Shown: positions 35,846 through 44,870 of the stretch, piece after piece
Layout of the letters: every line of letters starts with the position of its first letter
Position numbering within the stretch: the first letter of the stretch is position 1
Source: GCA-2733415 sp964276095
GTDB taxonomy: Bacteria > Bacteroidota > Bacteroidia > Flavobacteriales > Flavobacteriaceae
NCBI GenBank assembly: GCA_964276095.1
Contig: CAXYDR010000001.1
Coordinates: 434,001-498,000, forward strand
Reading direction: 5' to 3'
DNA: 64,000 nt
Translations under genes and position numbers: made by a program
The notes under the pieces: model-generated
What the model saw: only the letters and a program-made list of their open reading frames with translations
Told to the model about the DNA's origin: nothing
Databases searched by the model: none

Positions 35846-38800
35846 ATGTCAACTTACAAAACCATTGCAGAATCAAATAACTTTATTGTTTTAGAGAACT
35901 ACAAAAAGTTTTCAGAATTAAATGAAGTACCTGCAAGCTATCAAACAGAAGCAGATTTAGAAAAAGAATTGGTGCAAGATTTAAAAAATCAAGGCTATGA
36001 ATTTCTTCCTCAGCTAACCAGTCAAAAAAGTATGTTGGCTAATATTCGTGTGCAATTGCAAAGCTTAAATGCTATGCAATTTACTGAAAGCGAATGGCAT
36101 CGTTTTATAGAAGAATACTTAGATAAACCAAACGACAACCAAACAGACAAGGCAAGAAAGCTACACGACGATTATAAATATGACTTTGTGTTTGATGACG
36201 GTCATATACAAAACATCTACTTGGTCGATAAACAGAATATAGCACGTAATAAAGTGCAAGTAATTTCTCAGTTCGCACAAAAAGGCTCACAAGCAAACCG
36301 TTATGATGTAACTATTTTAGTCAACGGTTTACCTTTAGTACAAGTGGAATTAAAAAAGCGTGGGGTTGCTATTCGTGAAGCATTTAATCAAGTGCATAGA
36401 TACACAAAAGAGAGTTTTAATACTGAAAATTCATTATTTAAATACCTACAGCTCTTTGTTATTTCTAACGGTACAGATAGTCGCTATTTTTCTAATACGA
36501 TACAGCGTAATAAAAATAGTTATGACTTTACTATGAATTGGGCAAAGGCAGACAATTCACTTATTAAAGACCTTAAAGATTTTACAGTTACCTTTTTTCA
36601 GAAGCAAACCTTACTAAATGTATTGCTTAACTATTCGGTTTTTGATGTAAGTAATACGCTTCTTGTAATGAGACCGTATCAAATTGCAGCAACAGAACGT
36701 ATTTTATGGAAAATAGAGAGTTCTTTTAACGCTAAAAACTGGTCTACTCCAGAAAGTGGTGGTTATATATGGCATACAACAGGTTCAGGAAAAACACTAA
36801 CAAGTTTTAAAGCGGCACGGTTAGCAACAAAACTAGATTTTATAGATAAAGTGTTTTTTGTGGTAGACCGTAAAGATTTAGATTTTCAGACCATGAAGGA
36901 GTATCAGCGTTTTTCTCCAGATAGCGTTAATGGTTCAGACAGTACAGCGGCTTTAAAAAGAAACTTAGATAAAGATGATAATAAAATTATTGTAACTACC
37001 ATTCAGAAACTGAATAATTTGATGAAGACGGAGAGTAATCTGCCTATTTTTCAAAAACAGGTAGTTTTCATTTTTGATGAAGCACACCGTTCTCAATTTG
37101 GAGAAGCGCAAAAGAACCTTAAAAAGAAATTTAAAAAATATTACCAGTTTGGTTTTACAGGTACACCTATATTTACAGTAAATGCTTCAGGGGCAGAAAC
37201 TACCGCAAGCGTATTTGGTAGAGAACTACATCCTTATGTAATTACCGATGCGATTAGAGATGAAAAAGTACTAAAATTTAAAGTAGACTATAACGATGTT
37301 AGACCTCAATTTAAAGGTTTTGAAACAGAGGTAGATGAAAAGAAATTAAGTTCCGCAGAAAATAAAAAAGCGTTGCTACATCCTACAAGAATTAAAGAAA
37401 TATCACAATATATTTTAAAAACCTTTAGACAGAAAACGCACAGAACAAACGGTAGAAAGAATGGTTTTAATGCCATGTTTGCAGTAAGTAGTGTAGATGC
37501 AGCAAAATGTTATTATGAAGAAATAAATAAACTACAAAAAGGAGTTGAGAAGCCTCTAAAAATTGCAACTATATTTTCGTTTGCAGCAAATGAAGCTCAA
37601 AATGCCATTGGTGAAATAGCAGAAGAAACCTTTGAGCCGACTGCAATGGATGTGAGCGCAAAAGAATTTTTAACCGAAGCTATTAATGATTATAACGCTA
37701 TGTTTAAAACAAGTTATGGTGTTGATAGTAAGGAGTTTCAAAATTACTATAGAAACCTAGCTAAGCGAGTAAAAGGAGAGGATGGCATGGGTAACAAACT
37801 TCCTCCAGAGGAAAAAGTTGACTTACTTATAGTGGTAGGTATGTTTTTAACAGGTTTTGATGCCCCTACATTAAATACCATGTTTGTTGACAAGAACCTT
37901 CGTTATCATGGCTTAATGCAAGCATTTTCACGTACCAACCGTATCTATAATGACGCAAAAACCTTTGGTAATATTGTAACTTTTAGAGATTTAGAAAAAT
38001 CAACAATTGATGCAATTACACTTTTTGGAGATAGTAGCACAAGAGAGGTTGTTTTAGAGAAAAGTTATAAAGAATACTTAGAGGGATTTAGTGATATAGC
38101 AACAGGTAAAGCGCGTAGGGGGTACATTGAGGTAGTACAAGAATTGAGAGAAAAGTTTCCTAATCCCGATGAAATTGTAAGAGAAAAGGATAAAAAAGAA
38201 TTTTCGAAACTCTTTGGTGAATACCTACGTGTAGAGAATATACTTCAAAATTATGATGAGTTTGCTAATCTTAAAGCTTTTCAAGCTATCGATGCAAACG
38301 ATCCTGTAGCTGTTGATAGATTTAAAGAAGATCATTTCATTTCAGATGATGATATTGCAGAAATGAAAGATATAGAGTTGCCTGCAGAGAGAACGGTTCA
38401 AGACTATCGTTCTACCTATAATGATATTCGTGATTGGTTAAGACGAGAGAAAAAAGGAAATGAAGCAGAAGAGTCAGGTATTGATTGGGATGATGTAGTA
38501 TTTGAAGTAGATTTATTAAAATCACAAGAAATAAACTTAGACTATATTTTAGAGTTACTATTTGATAGTAATAAGAAAACTAAAGATAAATCAGAATTAA
38601 TAGAAGAGATAAGGCGTGTAATTCGTGCAAGTATTGGCAATAGAGCAAAAGAAAGTTTAGTAGTAGATTTTATCAATGAGACAGACTTAGATGATATAAA
38701 AGAAAAATCTACTATTATAGATGATTTCTATGCTTATGCAAAGGTAAAGCAGAAAAAAGAAGCCTCAGATTTAATTACCGGAGAGAGTTTAAATGAAGCA

Positions 38801-38986
38801 GCAGCAAAACGTTATATTTTAACTTCTTTAAAACGTGAATATGCAAGTGAAAACGGTACAGAGTTAAATTCTATTTTACCTAAAATGAGTCCTTTAAATC
38901 CTCAGTACTTGACAAAAAAACAAAGTGTTTTTGAAAAGATTGCTTCTTTTGTAGAGAAGTTCAAAGGTGTTAGTGACCAATTATAA
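35846..38986 (+). CDS. hsdR: Type I restriction endonuclease subunit HsdR
   Basis: DNA-translocating and cleaving subunit. The N-terminal nuclease domain contains the PD-(D/E)XK remnant VQVELKKRG near residue 170. The SF2 motor has Walker A TTGSGKT (Lys316) and DEAH at 411-414, with GFTGTPI and QAFSRTNR as later motifs. The helical C-terminal part binds HsdM. At 1046 aa it is a full-length, apparently intact gene. It completes an hsdM-hsdS-hsdR operon with 6-base spacing to hsdS. Confidence 0.96.
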   Translation: MSTYKTIAESNNFIVLENYKKFSELNEVPASYQTEADLEKELVQDLKNQGYEFLPQLTSQKSMLANIRVQLQSLNAMQFTESEWHRFIEEYLDKPNDNQTDKARKLHDDYKYDFVFDDGHIQNIYLVDKQNIARNKVQVISQFAQKGSQANRYDVTILVNGLPLVQVELKKRGVAIREAFNQVHRYTKESFNTENSLFKYLQLFVISNGTDSRYFSNTIQRNKNSYDFTMNWAKADNSLIKDLKDFTVTFFQKQTLLNVLLNYSVFDVSNTLLVMRPYQIAATERILWKIESSFNAKNWSTPESGGYIWHTTGSGKTLTSFKAARLATKLDFIDKVFFVVDRKDLDFQTMKEYQRFSPDSVNGSDSTAALKRNLDKDDNKIIVTTIQKLNNLMKTESNLPIFQKQVVFIFDEAHRSQFGEAQKNLKKKFKKYYQFGFTGTPIFTVNASGAETTASVFGRELHPYVITDAIRDEKVLKFKVDYNDVRPQFKGFETEVDEKKLSSAENKKALLHPTRIKEISQYILKTFRQKTHRTNGRKNGFNAMFAVSSVDAAKCYYEEINKLQKGVEKPLKIATIFSFAANEAQNAIGEIAEETFEPTAMDVSAKEFLTEAINDYNAMFKTSYGVDSKEFQNYYRNLAKRVKGEDGMGNKLPPEEKVDLLIVVGMFLTGFDAPTLNTMFVDKNLRYHGLMQAFSRTNRIYNDAKTFGNIVTFRDLEKSTIDAITLFGDSSTREVVLEKSYKEYLEGFSDIATGKARRGYIEVVQELREKFPNPDEIVREKDKKEFSKLFGEYLRVENILQNYDEFANLKAFQAIDANDPVAVDRFKEDHFISDDDIAEMKDIELPAERTVQDYRSTYNDIRDWLRREKKGNEAEESGIDWDDVVFEVDLLKSQEINLDYILELLFDSNKKTKDKSELIEEIRRVIRASIGNRAKESLVVDFINETDLDDIKEKSTIIDDFYAYAKVKQKKEASDLITGESLNEAAAKRYILTSLKREYASENGTELNSILPKMSPLNPQYLTKKQSVFEKIASFVEKFKGVSDQL

Positions 38987-39085
38987 TACTATCAATAAGT
39001 AATAGAATATCAACCAAAATATTAGACTTTACCAAGACTTTTATAAGTGGGGTGTAAAAATGTCTTTAAATTAGAATAATTATAG

Positions 39086-40111
39086 ATGAATATAAATAGT
39101 AGTATTGACAAATTTTACGAAGAAGTTCCTTCAATATCATCAGATAAAAAGTATTGGTTAATTAGATCACTTTCAGGTAAATTATATGATACTTTCGTTT
39201 CACAAGGTTTCATAGGTATTGGTTATAATGAAATATCTCTTGAAGCAATTCATACAATATACAAGGCTAATGAGAAGGAGACAGATGTATTAAGGAATAT
39301 CAAAAATCTTGTAACTGAAACCTATAAAGAAGAGAAAAGACCGGGTTTAATAGCAAATCAAATTCTCCAGTTCACATATAAAATAAAGAAGGGTGATATT
39401 GTAGTCGTTCCTTCGAAAGGTTCTCATTATGTTTCGTTTGGTGTCGTAGAAGAAACACCTTTAATGAGTATAAATCCTAATCGTGATGATGGTTGTGATT
39501 TCTATAGAAGAAAAAAAATAAATTGGATAGAGCAAATTAAAAGGTACGATTTAGAGCCGACTCTTTTTAAAATGTTTTTTTCACATAATACTGTTAATGA
39601 TATTTCAAATTATGGGAACCTTATAGAGTCTACATTAAATAATTATTTTATAAAGGATGATGAAGAACATATAATTTTTAATATCAAAAGGAATGAAGAT
39701 ATTGGTGCAATAGATTTATTTCAATTAGGTTTTTATTTACTAAAATTAACAGAGGAATTTTATAAAGCCAATGATCTTGATTTTGATATAAACGATTTTG
39801 ATGTTAAGGTTAATCTTAACTCTAAAGGGAAGCTAAAGTTCATAAAAAAGTATGGTAAAGGTGCATTTATTCTAGCATTAATCACTATCTTTATAAATGG
39901 TGGTGGGAGTAAAATATCATACAATGGGTTTGAACTTGATATTAGTACGGATGGTTTAATAAAGAATATAATAGACTATCAAAATAATAAATTTGACCGT
40001 GAAATGGTTAAAGAAATAAAAGACTCTATGGGGTCTTTAGAAATTGATAATCCAGATGATGCTTTAGAACTCTACAGACAGTTTTCAGTAAACAAAAAAA
40101 CAGGTGAATAA
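39086..40111 (+). CDS. Putative defence protein: N-terminal EVE/PUA-like domain, C-terminal hydrophobic segment
   Basis: Unassigned 341-aa protein. Residues ~20-170 follow the pattern of modified-base-sensing domains at the front of type IV restriction proteins: WLIRSLSGKLYDTFVSQGFI (Trp24), then a long helical part, then KKGDIVVVPSKGSHYVSFG and VEETPL. No nuclease motif seen. Residues ~285-302 (GAFILALITIFINGGG) form a short hydrophobic, glycine-rich segment that could insert in a membrane. It lies 99 bases after hsdR. The following gene for a 63-aa two-helix membrane protein starts 3 bases after this stop, so the two probably act as a pair. Confidence 0.6.
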   Translation: MNINSSIDKFYEEVPSISSDKKYWLIRSLSGKLYDTFVSQGFIGIGYNEISLEAIHTIYKANEKETDVLRNIKNLVTETYKEEKRPGLIANQILQFTYKIKKGDIVVVPSKGSHYVSFGVVEETPLMSINPNRDDGCDFYRRKKINWIEQIKRYDLEPTLFKMFFSHNTVNDISNYGNLIESTLNNYFIKDDEEHIIFNIKRNEDIGAIDLFQLGFYLLKLTEEFYKANDLDFDINDFDVKVNLNSKGKLKFIKKYGKGAFILALITIFINGGGSKISYNGFELDISTDGLIKNIIDYQNNKFDREMVKEIKDSMGSLEIDNPDDALELYRQFSVNKKTGE

Positions 40112-40114
40112 ATA

Positions 40115-40306
40115 ATGAGTATTATATTAAATCTTATATCAGTAATTGCTACTTTCATTTTGATTGAAGGGATGGTGTATTTTGCTTTAAATACAACTGT
40201 TGGTAGATTGAATCTTGTTAAAAACTTTATTTATAAGGACATTTTGTTTTTATTAATTGGGGTGATATTGATTATCAGTTTTTTTAAATTTCATTTACCA
40301 CATTAG
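40115..40306 (+). CDS. Small two-helix membrane protein
   Basis: The protein has 63 aa and two transmembrane helices (about 2-26 and 42-60), joined by a short basic loop (VGRLNLVKNFIYKD). No recognised family. Close coupling with the preceding EVE-like gene suggests a membrane effector or partner, which is an inference. Confidence 0.6.
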   Translation: MSIILNLISVIATFILIEGMVYFALNTTVGRLNLVKNFIYKDILFLLIGVILIISFFKFHLPH

Positions 40307-40589
40307 TTTTATAACTTTTCCAAGCACCCACCGCATAGATATTTTTAAGTCACAGTATTTGTAGCCAAATAATAATGGGACATTACTTAATAAAAAGTAA
40401 AGAGTCATTGCGTATTTATAATTACACGCATCCTTAAATTTTAATTGTCATTATTTATGTATAAGTTTAAGCTTTTATGTAAAAAGAGGATGAATTATAT
40501 GACTTTTTTTAAATACATAGTTTTATTATAGATTTATTTATATACTTTTGTAGAGTGCTTTTCTATAATAAGTTAAGTGTCAGTACGTT
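40307..40589. other. Short gap holding direct repeat and toxin-antitoxin promoter region
   Basis: Contains repeat copy 1 (40326-40411) followed by an AT-rich stretch upstream of the DUF6922 gene. No open gene found. Confidence 0.5.
40326..40411 (+). repeat. ~86-bp direct repeat, copy 1 (left of toxin-antitoxin pair)
   Basis: Shares ATTTTTAAGTCACAGTATTT-type block (TTTTTAAGTCACAGTATTTG, TAGCCAAA.AATAATGG, ACATTACTTA, AAAGTAAAGAG.CATTGC) with 41650-41737. About 90 percent identity by eye. Confidence 0.85.
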
Positions 40590-40877
40590 TTGAAAAGAAC
40601 TATAAACATAGCGCAAACATTTCCTAAGCATTTATTTTGGGATATGGATAGTAATAAATTATCAACTAAAAAAGATAAGAATATTATTATTCCAAGAGCG
40701 CTTATGGCAACAACTCAAGAAACATTTAGGAAGGATATAGAAGTACTAGAAACTATCTATTCTACTATTGAAATATACAAGGTTCTTAAAAACACTAAGG
40801 AGCGTATTAGTAACCAATTATGTAAAATGGTTGCAACACGTTATGACCAACAACCTTTTTTACGTTACAAGTTCTAA
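40590..40877 (+). CDS. DUF6922 antitoxin-like protein
   Basis: The protein has 95 aa. A TTG start is chosen because the conserved family segment begins at once (FPKHLFWDMDSNKL); the next ATG would cut into it. The segments IIIPRALMATTQETFRKDIE and the C-terminal helix fit DUF6922, a family placed before AbiEii-type nucleotidyltransferases in Bacteroidota. The toxin-like gene starts 3 bases after the stop. Predicted role: antitoxin of the pair. Confidence 0.75.
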   Translation: MKRTINIAQTFPKHLFWDMDSNKLSTKKDKNIIIPRALMATTQETFRKDIEVLETIYSTIEIYKVLKNTKERISNQLCKMVATRYDQQPFLRYKF

Positions 40878-40880
40878 TAA

Positions 40881-41648
40881 ATGAGCGCAGTAACTCCAGT
40901 ACTCTTAGAAACAATAAAAGAATTACAATCACTACCAAGTTTATCTAACTTTGCATTGGCTGGTGGTACTAACTTAGCATTTCGTTTTAATCATAGGGAG
41001 TCACAAGACATAGATTTATTTTGTCATGATATAGTTGGTATAAATCACTTTGAAGCCATAGAAGATGAAGTTGTAGCATTTTATGGTAAAAATAATATAG
41101 AAGGGTTAGAATATCCAACAGGTAAAGAAAGTGACCAACATACCTTTATAAGATTTTATGTAACCAAGGTATGTGGCACTATAATCAAGGTTGAAATCAT
41201 TCAAAATATGAAAATGTTGGATGATATAGAAGTTGTTGATAAGGTAAGGTTGGTATCTAAAAAAGACATTGGGTTATTTAAATTAGTTAGTGGTTCTAGT
41301 AGAGCTGCTAAAAAAGATATTTACGATTTAGATTTTATTACTGAATCAATTCCAATTGTTGAATTGCATCAAGGCTTACAACAGAAAAAAGAAATCTTTA
41401 ATAAAAAGGTTGATAAAAATATTTTTGATTTAGACGAAGCTGATTGTCCAAGTTGTCCTATAATTGACCCTTATTTGTTATTAAAGTTTGATGGTAACAG
41501 GGCTGTTAACAGGATAAAGCCAATACATTCAAATGATAATATTGTAATAGTAGATGGTGGTAAAAGTTGGAGGCGTTCTAGTTCTAATTGGAGAATGAAG
41601 GTACGTACGTTATTTCGTCACTTAGAAATTGAATATCCATCATTATAA
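40881..41648 (+). CDS. AbiEii/AbiGii-type nucleotidyltransferase toxin
   Basis: The protein has 255 aa. The nucleotidyltransferase core has GGTNLAFRF (Gly28-Gly29) and metal-binding Asp43/Asp45 in SQDIDLF, with KKDIYDLDF downstream. AbiEii enzymes add nucleotides to tRNA or other targets and arrest growth; with a cognate antitoxin they give phage resistance or plasmid stability. Coupled to the DUF6922 gene and enclosed by ~86-bp direct repeats. Confidence 0.85.
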   Translation: MSAVTPVLLETIKELQSLPSLSNFALAGGTNLAFRFNHRESQDIDLFCHDIVGINHFEAIEDEVVAFYGKNNIEGLEYPTGKESDQHTFIRFYVTKVCGTIIKVEIIQNMKMLDDIEVVDKVRLVSKKDIGLFKLVSGSSRAAKKDIYDLDFITESIPIVELHQGLQQKKEIFNKKVDKNIFDLDEADCPSCPIIDPYLLLKFDGNRAVNRIKPIHSNDNIVIVDGGKSWRRSSSNWRMKVRTLFRHLEIEYPSL

Positions 41649-41649
41649 T

Positions 41650-41737
41650 ACCCAGCCACATAGTTGTTTTTAAGTCACAGTATTTGTAGCCAAACAATAA
41701 TGGCACATTACTTAGAAAAAAAGTAAAGAGCCATTGC
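41650..41737 (+). repeat. ~86-bp direct repeat, copy 2 (right of toxin-antitoxin pair)
   Basis: Same block order as copy 1 at 40326-40411: ACCCA..CACATAG, TTTTTAAGTCACAGTATTTG, CATTACTTA, AAAGTAAAGAG, CATTGC. It begins 2 bases after the toxin stop codon. Confidence 0.85.
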
Positions 41738-41982
41738 AACGCTCAAACAAATACACCGCCTTAAAAACAACCCCAAGCTAAGTTACATAATGCGTAGTTA
41801 TACTGCTCTTCCATAAATTCCAGGCACTATAACTGTCACTATGTAAAATAGCCACACACTAACCGCATACATTCCAAAAAAAAATAACATTATTTTCCTA
41901 TCGTAGAATATTTCCATTGTGAACTTTTAAAGCTTGCTTAATTTTGTCTTAAATAATTTATTAATCATTAAAAAATAATATC

Positions 41983-42075
41983 ATGGCATTAGACAGTGAC
42001 TACGAGTACACACAAGCAGATTTAGACAATCATTCAGATCAATTAAACCCAAACAACGACGAATACAACGGTTAA
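41983..42075 (+). CDS. 30-aa microprotein (YEYTQADLDNHS type)
   Basis: The reading frame ATG GCA TTA ... GGT TAA encodes 30 residues beginning MALDSDYEYTQADLDNHS and ending NPNNDEYNG. It is acidic, and I recall this motif as the start of a recurring small Bacteroidota protein of unknown function, here shorter than usual. Placed alone between the toxin-antitoxin unit and a 240-aa gene. Confidence 0.45.
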   Translation: MALDSDYEYTQADLDNHSDQLNPNNDEYNG

Positions 42076-42136
42076 TTAGGATTAATTATTTATCTTAACA
42101 TCGTATAGGTTTAGGCAATCTGTACGGTGTTTTTAT

Positions 42137-42859
42137 TTGAATATGAAAATAGAAAATTTCACATTAAAACCTTTACATAATAAAAGAGAAGGTATAGGTC
42201 TTGGTTACATTCTTTCAGTACTACACTGTAGTGATACAGACGATTTAGTACGTCAAATAAGTAACTTGTTTTATGTAGCAAATATTATAGATTATGATAC
42301 GCTTAAACAAAATGAGTATGTTATAACTCCAAAGTTTTTACTTGATATTGTATTTGAGCTATTAGCAAATAAATCAGGTATTAAAAAATCAGTAATTAGA
42401 GAGTTTATAGGCTTGGATGATAAAGGGACTTTTAATAAGTATTTTGATGATATTTTAGAAGCCCATAATCTTTCAGTTAAAAGGGTGTTTACTTTTCATC
42501 AAATATTCCTAATACTAAAATCTTGGAAAGGATTAGGAAAAGATGGGCGTTCGGAATTTTATATGAAAAAAGAAGCAGCAGCCTATTTAACAGATGGTGA
42601 TTATGAAAAGCTAGAGCTTCTAATGACGAACAATGGTATTGCCACAAAAGAATATATAAAAAATGATTATTTAAAGCCAAGTGATGTAGAGAAGCACTTA
42701 GTTGACAATGATGAGCTTTCGTATGATTCGAATATTAGTTATTTATACTTTTTTTTTAACTTACTAATCATGTCTTCTATTGAGGATAAAAAATATAATG
42801 ATACTTCAGTAAGTGGTATATTTAAGGAAATTACTGAGTCAAAAGTTAATTTTAATTAA
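42137..42859 (+). CDS. Unknown 240-aa element protein
   Basis: Not recognised. Soluble, helical, with no signal peptide. The start could be either ATG at 42137 or 42143. Features: KREGIGLGYILSVLHCSD near the N-terminus, SVIREFIGLDDKGTFNKYFD in the middle (DNA-binding-like helices), and a lysine-rich MKKEAAAYLTDGDYEKLELL. The pattern hints at a regulatory or adaptor protein, but I cannot assign a family. Confidence 0.65.
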   Translation: MNMKIENFTLKPLHNKREGIGLGYILSVLHCSDTDDLVRQISNLFYVANIIDYDTLKQNEYVITPKFLLDIVFELLANKSGIKKSVIREFIGLDDKGTFNKYFDDILEAHNLSVKRVFTFHQIFLILKSWKGLGKDGRSEFYMKKEAAAYLTDGDYEKLELLMTNNGIATKEYIKNDYLKPSDVEKHLVDNDELSYDSNISYLYFFFNLLIMSSIEDKKYNDTSVSGIFKEITESKVNFN

Positions 42860-43487
42860 TAGTTATAATATTTCTTACCTCATTCAAGCTTCACAAAACT
42901 TTCGTTAAGTCCAAGTGTTCCTTATCTCAAGTATTTGTTTGTTTCATTTCGTTAAATAATATCATAATTCCACTTTCCCCACCACCCATTTCAACGGTTA
43001 TAAAAAAATAAGTTTAAAGTTGTTGAGGTAGTTATTGCACATTCCTTTTTCGAAAATAAAAAAGCAATAAGCTACACTAAAATCCAGCATGAGTAGCGCA
43101 ATTAAATTAACATACTATTACATAACAATTCAATACCCTACACATACAACCGCTTCAGCCAACGCTCAAATGGGAACTAAACTTATTTTTTTAAGAGTTA
43201 ACCCCCATAAAGTGTAATTGAATAATTATTGCTACTAAAAAAATAAAAAAGGATAGCAAAAATAAGTGGCTTCCTACAGCCATCGCTAAATGCAATAAAT
43301 GTCAAGCTCTACGAGTTTTGAACAAAATCTCCACCTCACAATAATTATAAATTCTATTAAACATTTTTACTCAGGTAGTATTTTATCCAAAAACCTTGAT
43401 AGCATTCCCCACGCCACATAATTATAATGCTTTCTTTTTTTTTCTTTTAAAAATAATGATGCGAAGCAATTTTTTAATTGAATAGCT
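42860..43487. other. 628-bp gene-free stretch inside the element
   Basis: No credible reading frame on either strand. It is AT-rich with C-rich islands (CCACTTTCCCCACCACCC near 42970, CATTCCCCACGCCACATAA near 43404). No hairpin terminator or clear repeat was found. It may hold a small RNA or decayed genes, but nothing supports either. Confidence 0.4.
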
Positions 43488-43913
43488 ATGCAAACTTTTG
43501 AACTGAGAACACATCGAATAGGAAGAATTTATTTAAAACCACATTTCTTTATTTTAAACAAAGGATTAAATAGTGGAAAACCACTTTCAGAACCTTGCCC
43601 GAATTGTTTTGTAGTAACAACTACAACCGAAGAAGATAAGCAAACATTGTATCACTTGACTATGATGCTTCAAATAGGCGATAATTTCGCATACTTTTTA
43701 AAAGGAAGTGTTATTCCGTTCATTTCAATAGATGATTGCAGAAACACGCTTAAAAATGGTTGTGAACTACATTTAAAAGAAAGTATTGAGTTTCAAAAGC
43801 ATATTAAAATGGTGTCAGTTATAAATAAAAAAGAAAAGGAATTACTGCGTATTATATCAAAACTGGCAGATTTAAAGGTGTCATATATTCAAAACTTTCT
43901 ACGATTAAAGTAA
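43488..43913 (+). CDS. DUF6943 family protein
   Basis: The protein has 141 aa. I recognise the DUF6943 pattern (GRIYLKPHFFILNKGLNSGK, PCPNCFVVTTTTEEDK). Function unknown; in my experience found on mobile elements of Bacteroidota near DUF6266 genes. Soluble, one Cys-x-x-Cys (PCPNC). Confidence 0.65.
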   Translation: MQTFELRTHRIGRIYLKPHFFILNKGLNSGKPLSEPCPNCFVVTTTTEEDKQTLYHLTMMLQIGDNFAYFLKGSVIPFISIDDCRNTLKNGCELHLKESIEFQKHIKMVSVINKKEKELLRIISKLADLKVSYIQNFLRLK

Positions 43914-44066
43914 TCAAATGCAGTACGATGCAAAGACACCATGACAGTAATATATTCAGTGTTTTTGGCTTAATTTTCGTTATATTAAAGGAATAGAATT
44001 AGTTTAAAAGCAATATCAAGTCCGTACCAAAACCGAACGTGTATTAATTTTAAATATTTATAAAAG

Positions 44067-44705
44067 ATGGGTAAAATAGCTCAAGGAATCCTAGGGGGTT
44101 TATCAGGTAAAGTAGGAAATGTTATTGGTGGTAGCTGGAAAGGTATCGACTATATCAGAATTAAGCCGTCAAGTGTGGCGAATCCTCGAACAGTAGGACA
44201 AGTAAATCAAAGGAATAAATTCTCAGCAACGATTGAGTATTTACAACCGAATAAAGAGTTTTTAAAAATAGGGTATAAGAGTTATGCAATCAAAAAAACA
44301 GAGTTTAATGCAGCAATGTCATATGTTCTTAATAACGCTATTGGTGGAGTTGCTCCAAACTTTGTGGTAGATTATTCTAATGCTTTGTTAAGTAGAGGAA
44401 GTTTATCAAGTGTATTAAATCCTACATCAGATCTTGCGACTCCTGGACAAGTAACTTTCGGATGGGGAGATAATTCAGCAGAAGGGAATGCAAACATTAC
44501 TGATAAAGCAATGGTATTAGTTTACAACCCAATTAAAAAAGAATCAATTTACATTTTAGATGGAGCAGATAGAACAGTAGGGACACAAGTTGTAACTATT
44601 CCAAGTACATATGCAGGTGATAGTGTAGAGTTGTTTATGGCGTTTGTTGCTTTAGATGGTCAAGTATCAAATAGTGTGTATTTAGGCTCTGGTACGGCAG
44701 CTTAA
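44067..44705 (+). CDS. DUF6266 family protein
   Basis: The protein has 212 aa. N-terminal family signature GKIAQGILGGLSGKVGNVIGGSWKGIDYIR followed by RTVGQVNQRNKFS matches DUF6266 (given here in part as GGLSGKVGNVIGGSWKG). No signal peptide, but glycine-rich and beta-rich, with a fibronectin-like second half. Function unknown. It is the last gene before the right end of the integrated element and has its own terminator. Confidence 0.75.
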   Translation: MGKIAQGILGGLSGKVGNVIGGSWKGIDYIRIKPSSVANPRTVGQVNQRNKFSATIEYLQPNKEFLKIGYKSYAIKKTEFNAAMSYVLNNAIGGVAPNFVVDYSNALLSRGSLSSVLNPTSDLATPGQVTFGWGDNSAEGNANITDKAMVLVYNPIKKESIYILDGADRTVGTQVVTIPSTYAGDSVELFMAFVALDGQVSNSVYLGSGTAA

Positions 44706-44730
44706 TAACTTTAAGTTTAAATACATATTG

Positions 44731-44762
44731 AAAACCGTTACAGTAATTGTAGCGGTTTTTTT
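44731..44762 (+). terminator. Rho-independent terminator after DUF6266 gene
   Basis: Stem AAAACCGTTAC / GTAGCGGTTTT (one mismatch) with T run. Confidence 0.85.
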
Positions 44763-44807
44763 ATGCGTTGAGGTTATTTACTTTAGACTTAATAAAAGGT
44801 GTTAAAA

Positions 44808-44826
44808 GTTGTACCTATGTTGTACC
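44808..44826 (+). promoter_or_regulatory. Paired integrase arm-type sites, right end
   Basis: GTTGTACC at 44808-44815 and 44819-44826, direct, spacing 11. Mirrors the left-end pair and lies 45 bases inside the attR core. Confidence 0.5.
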
Positions 44827-44870
44827 CATTAAGAAAACACTTTTAAAAACTCAATGAAATTAATACTTAC

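Larger units (their letters stand above)
41649..42136. other. Stretch with direct repeat copy 2 and a 30-codon reading frame
   Basis: Holds repeat copy 2 (41650-41737), about 240 bp with no recognisable gene, and the tiny reading frame 41983-42075. No hairpin terminator is obvious. Confidence 0.55.
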
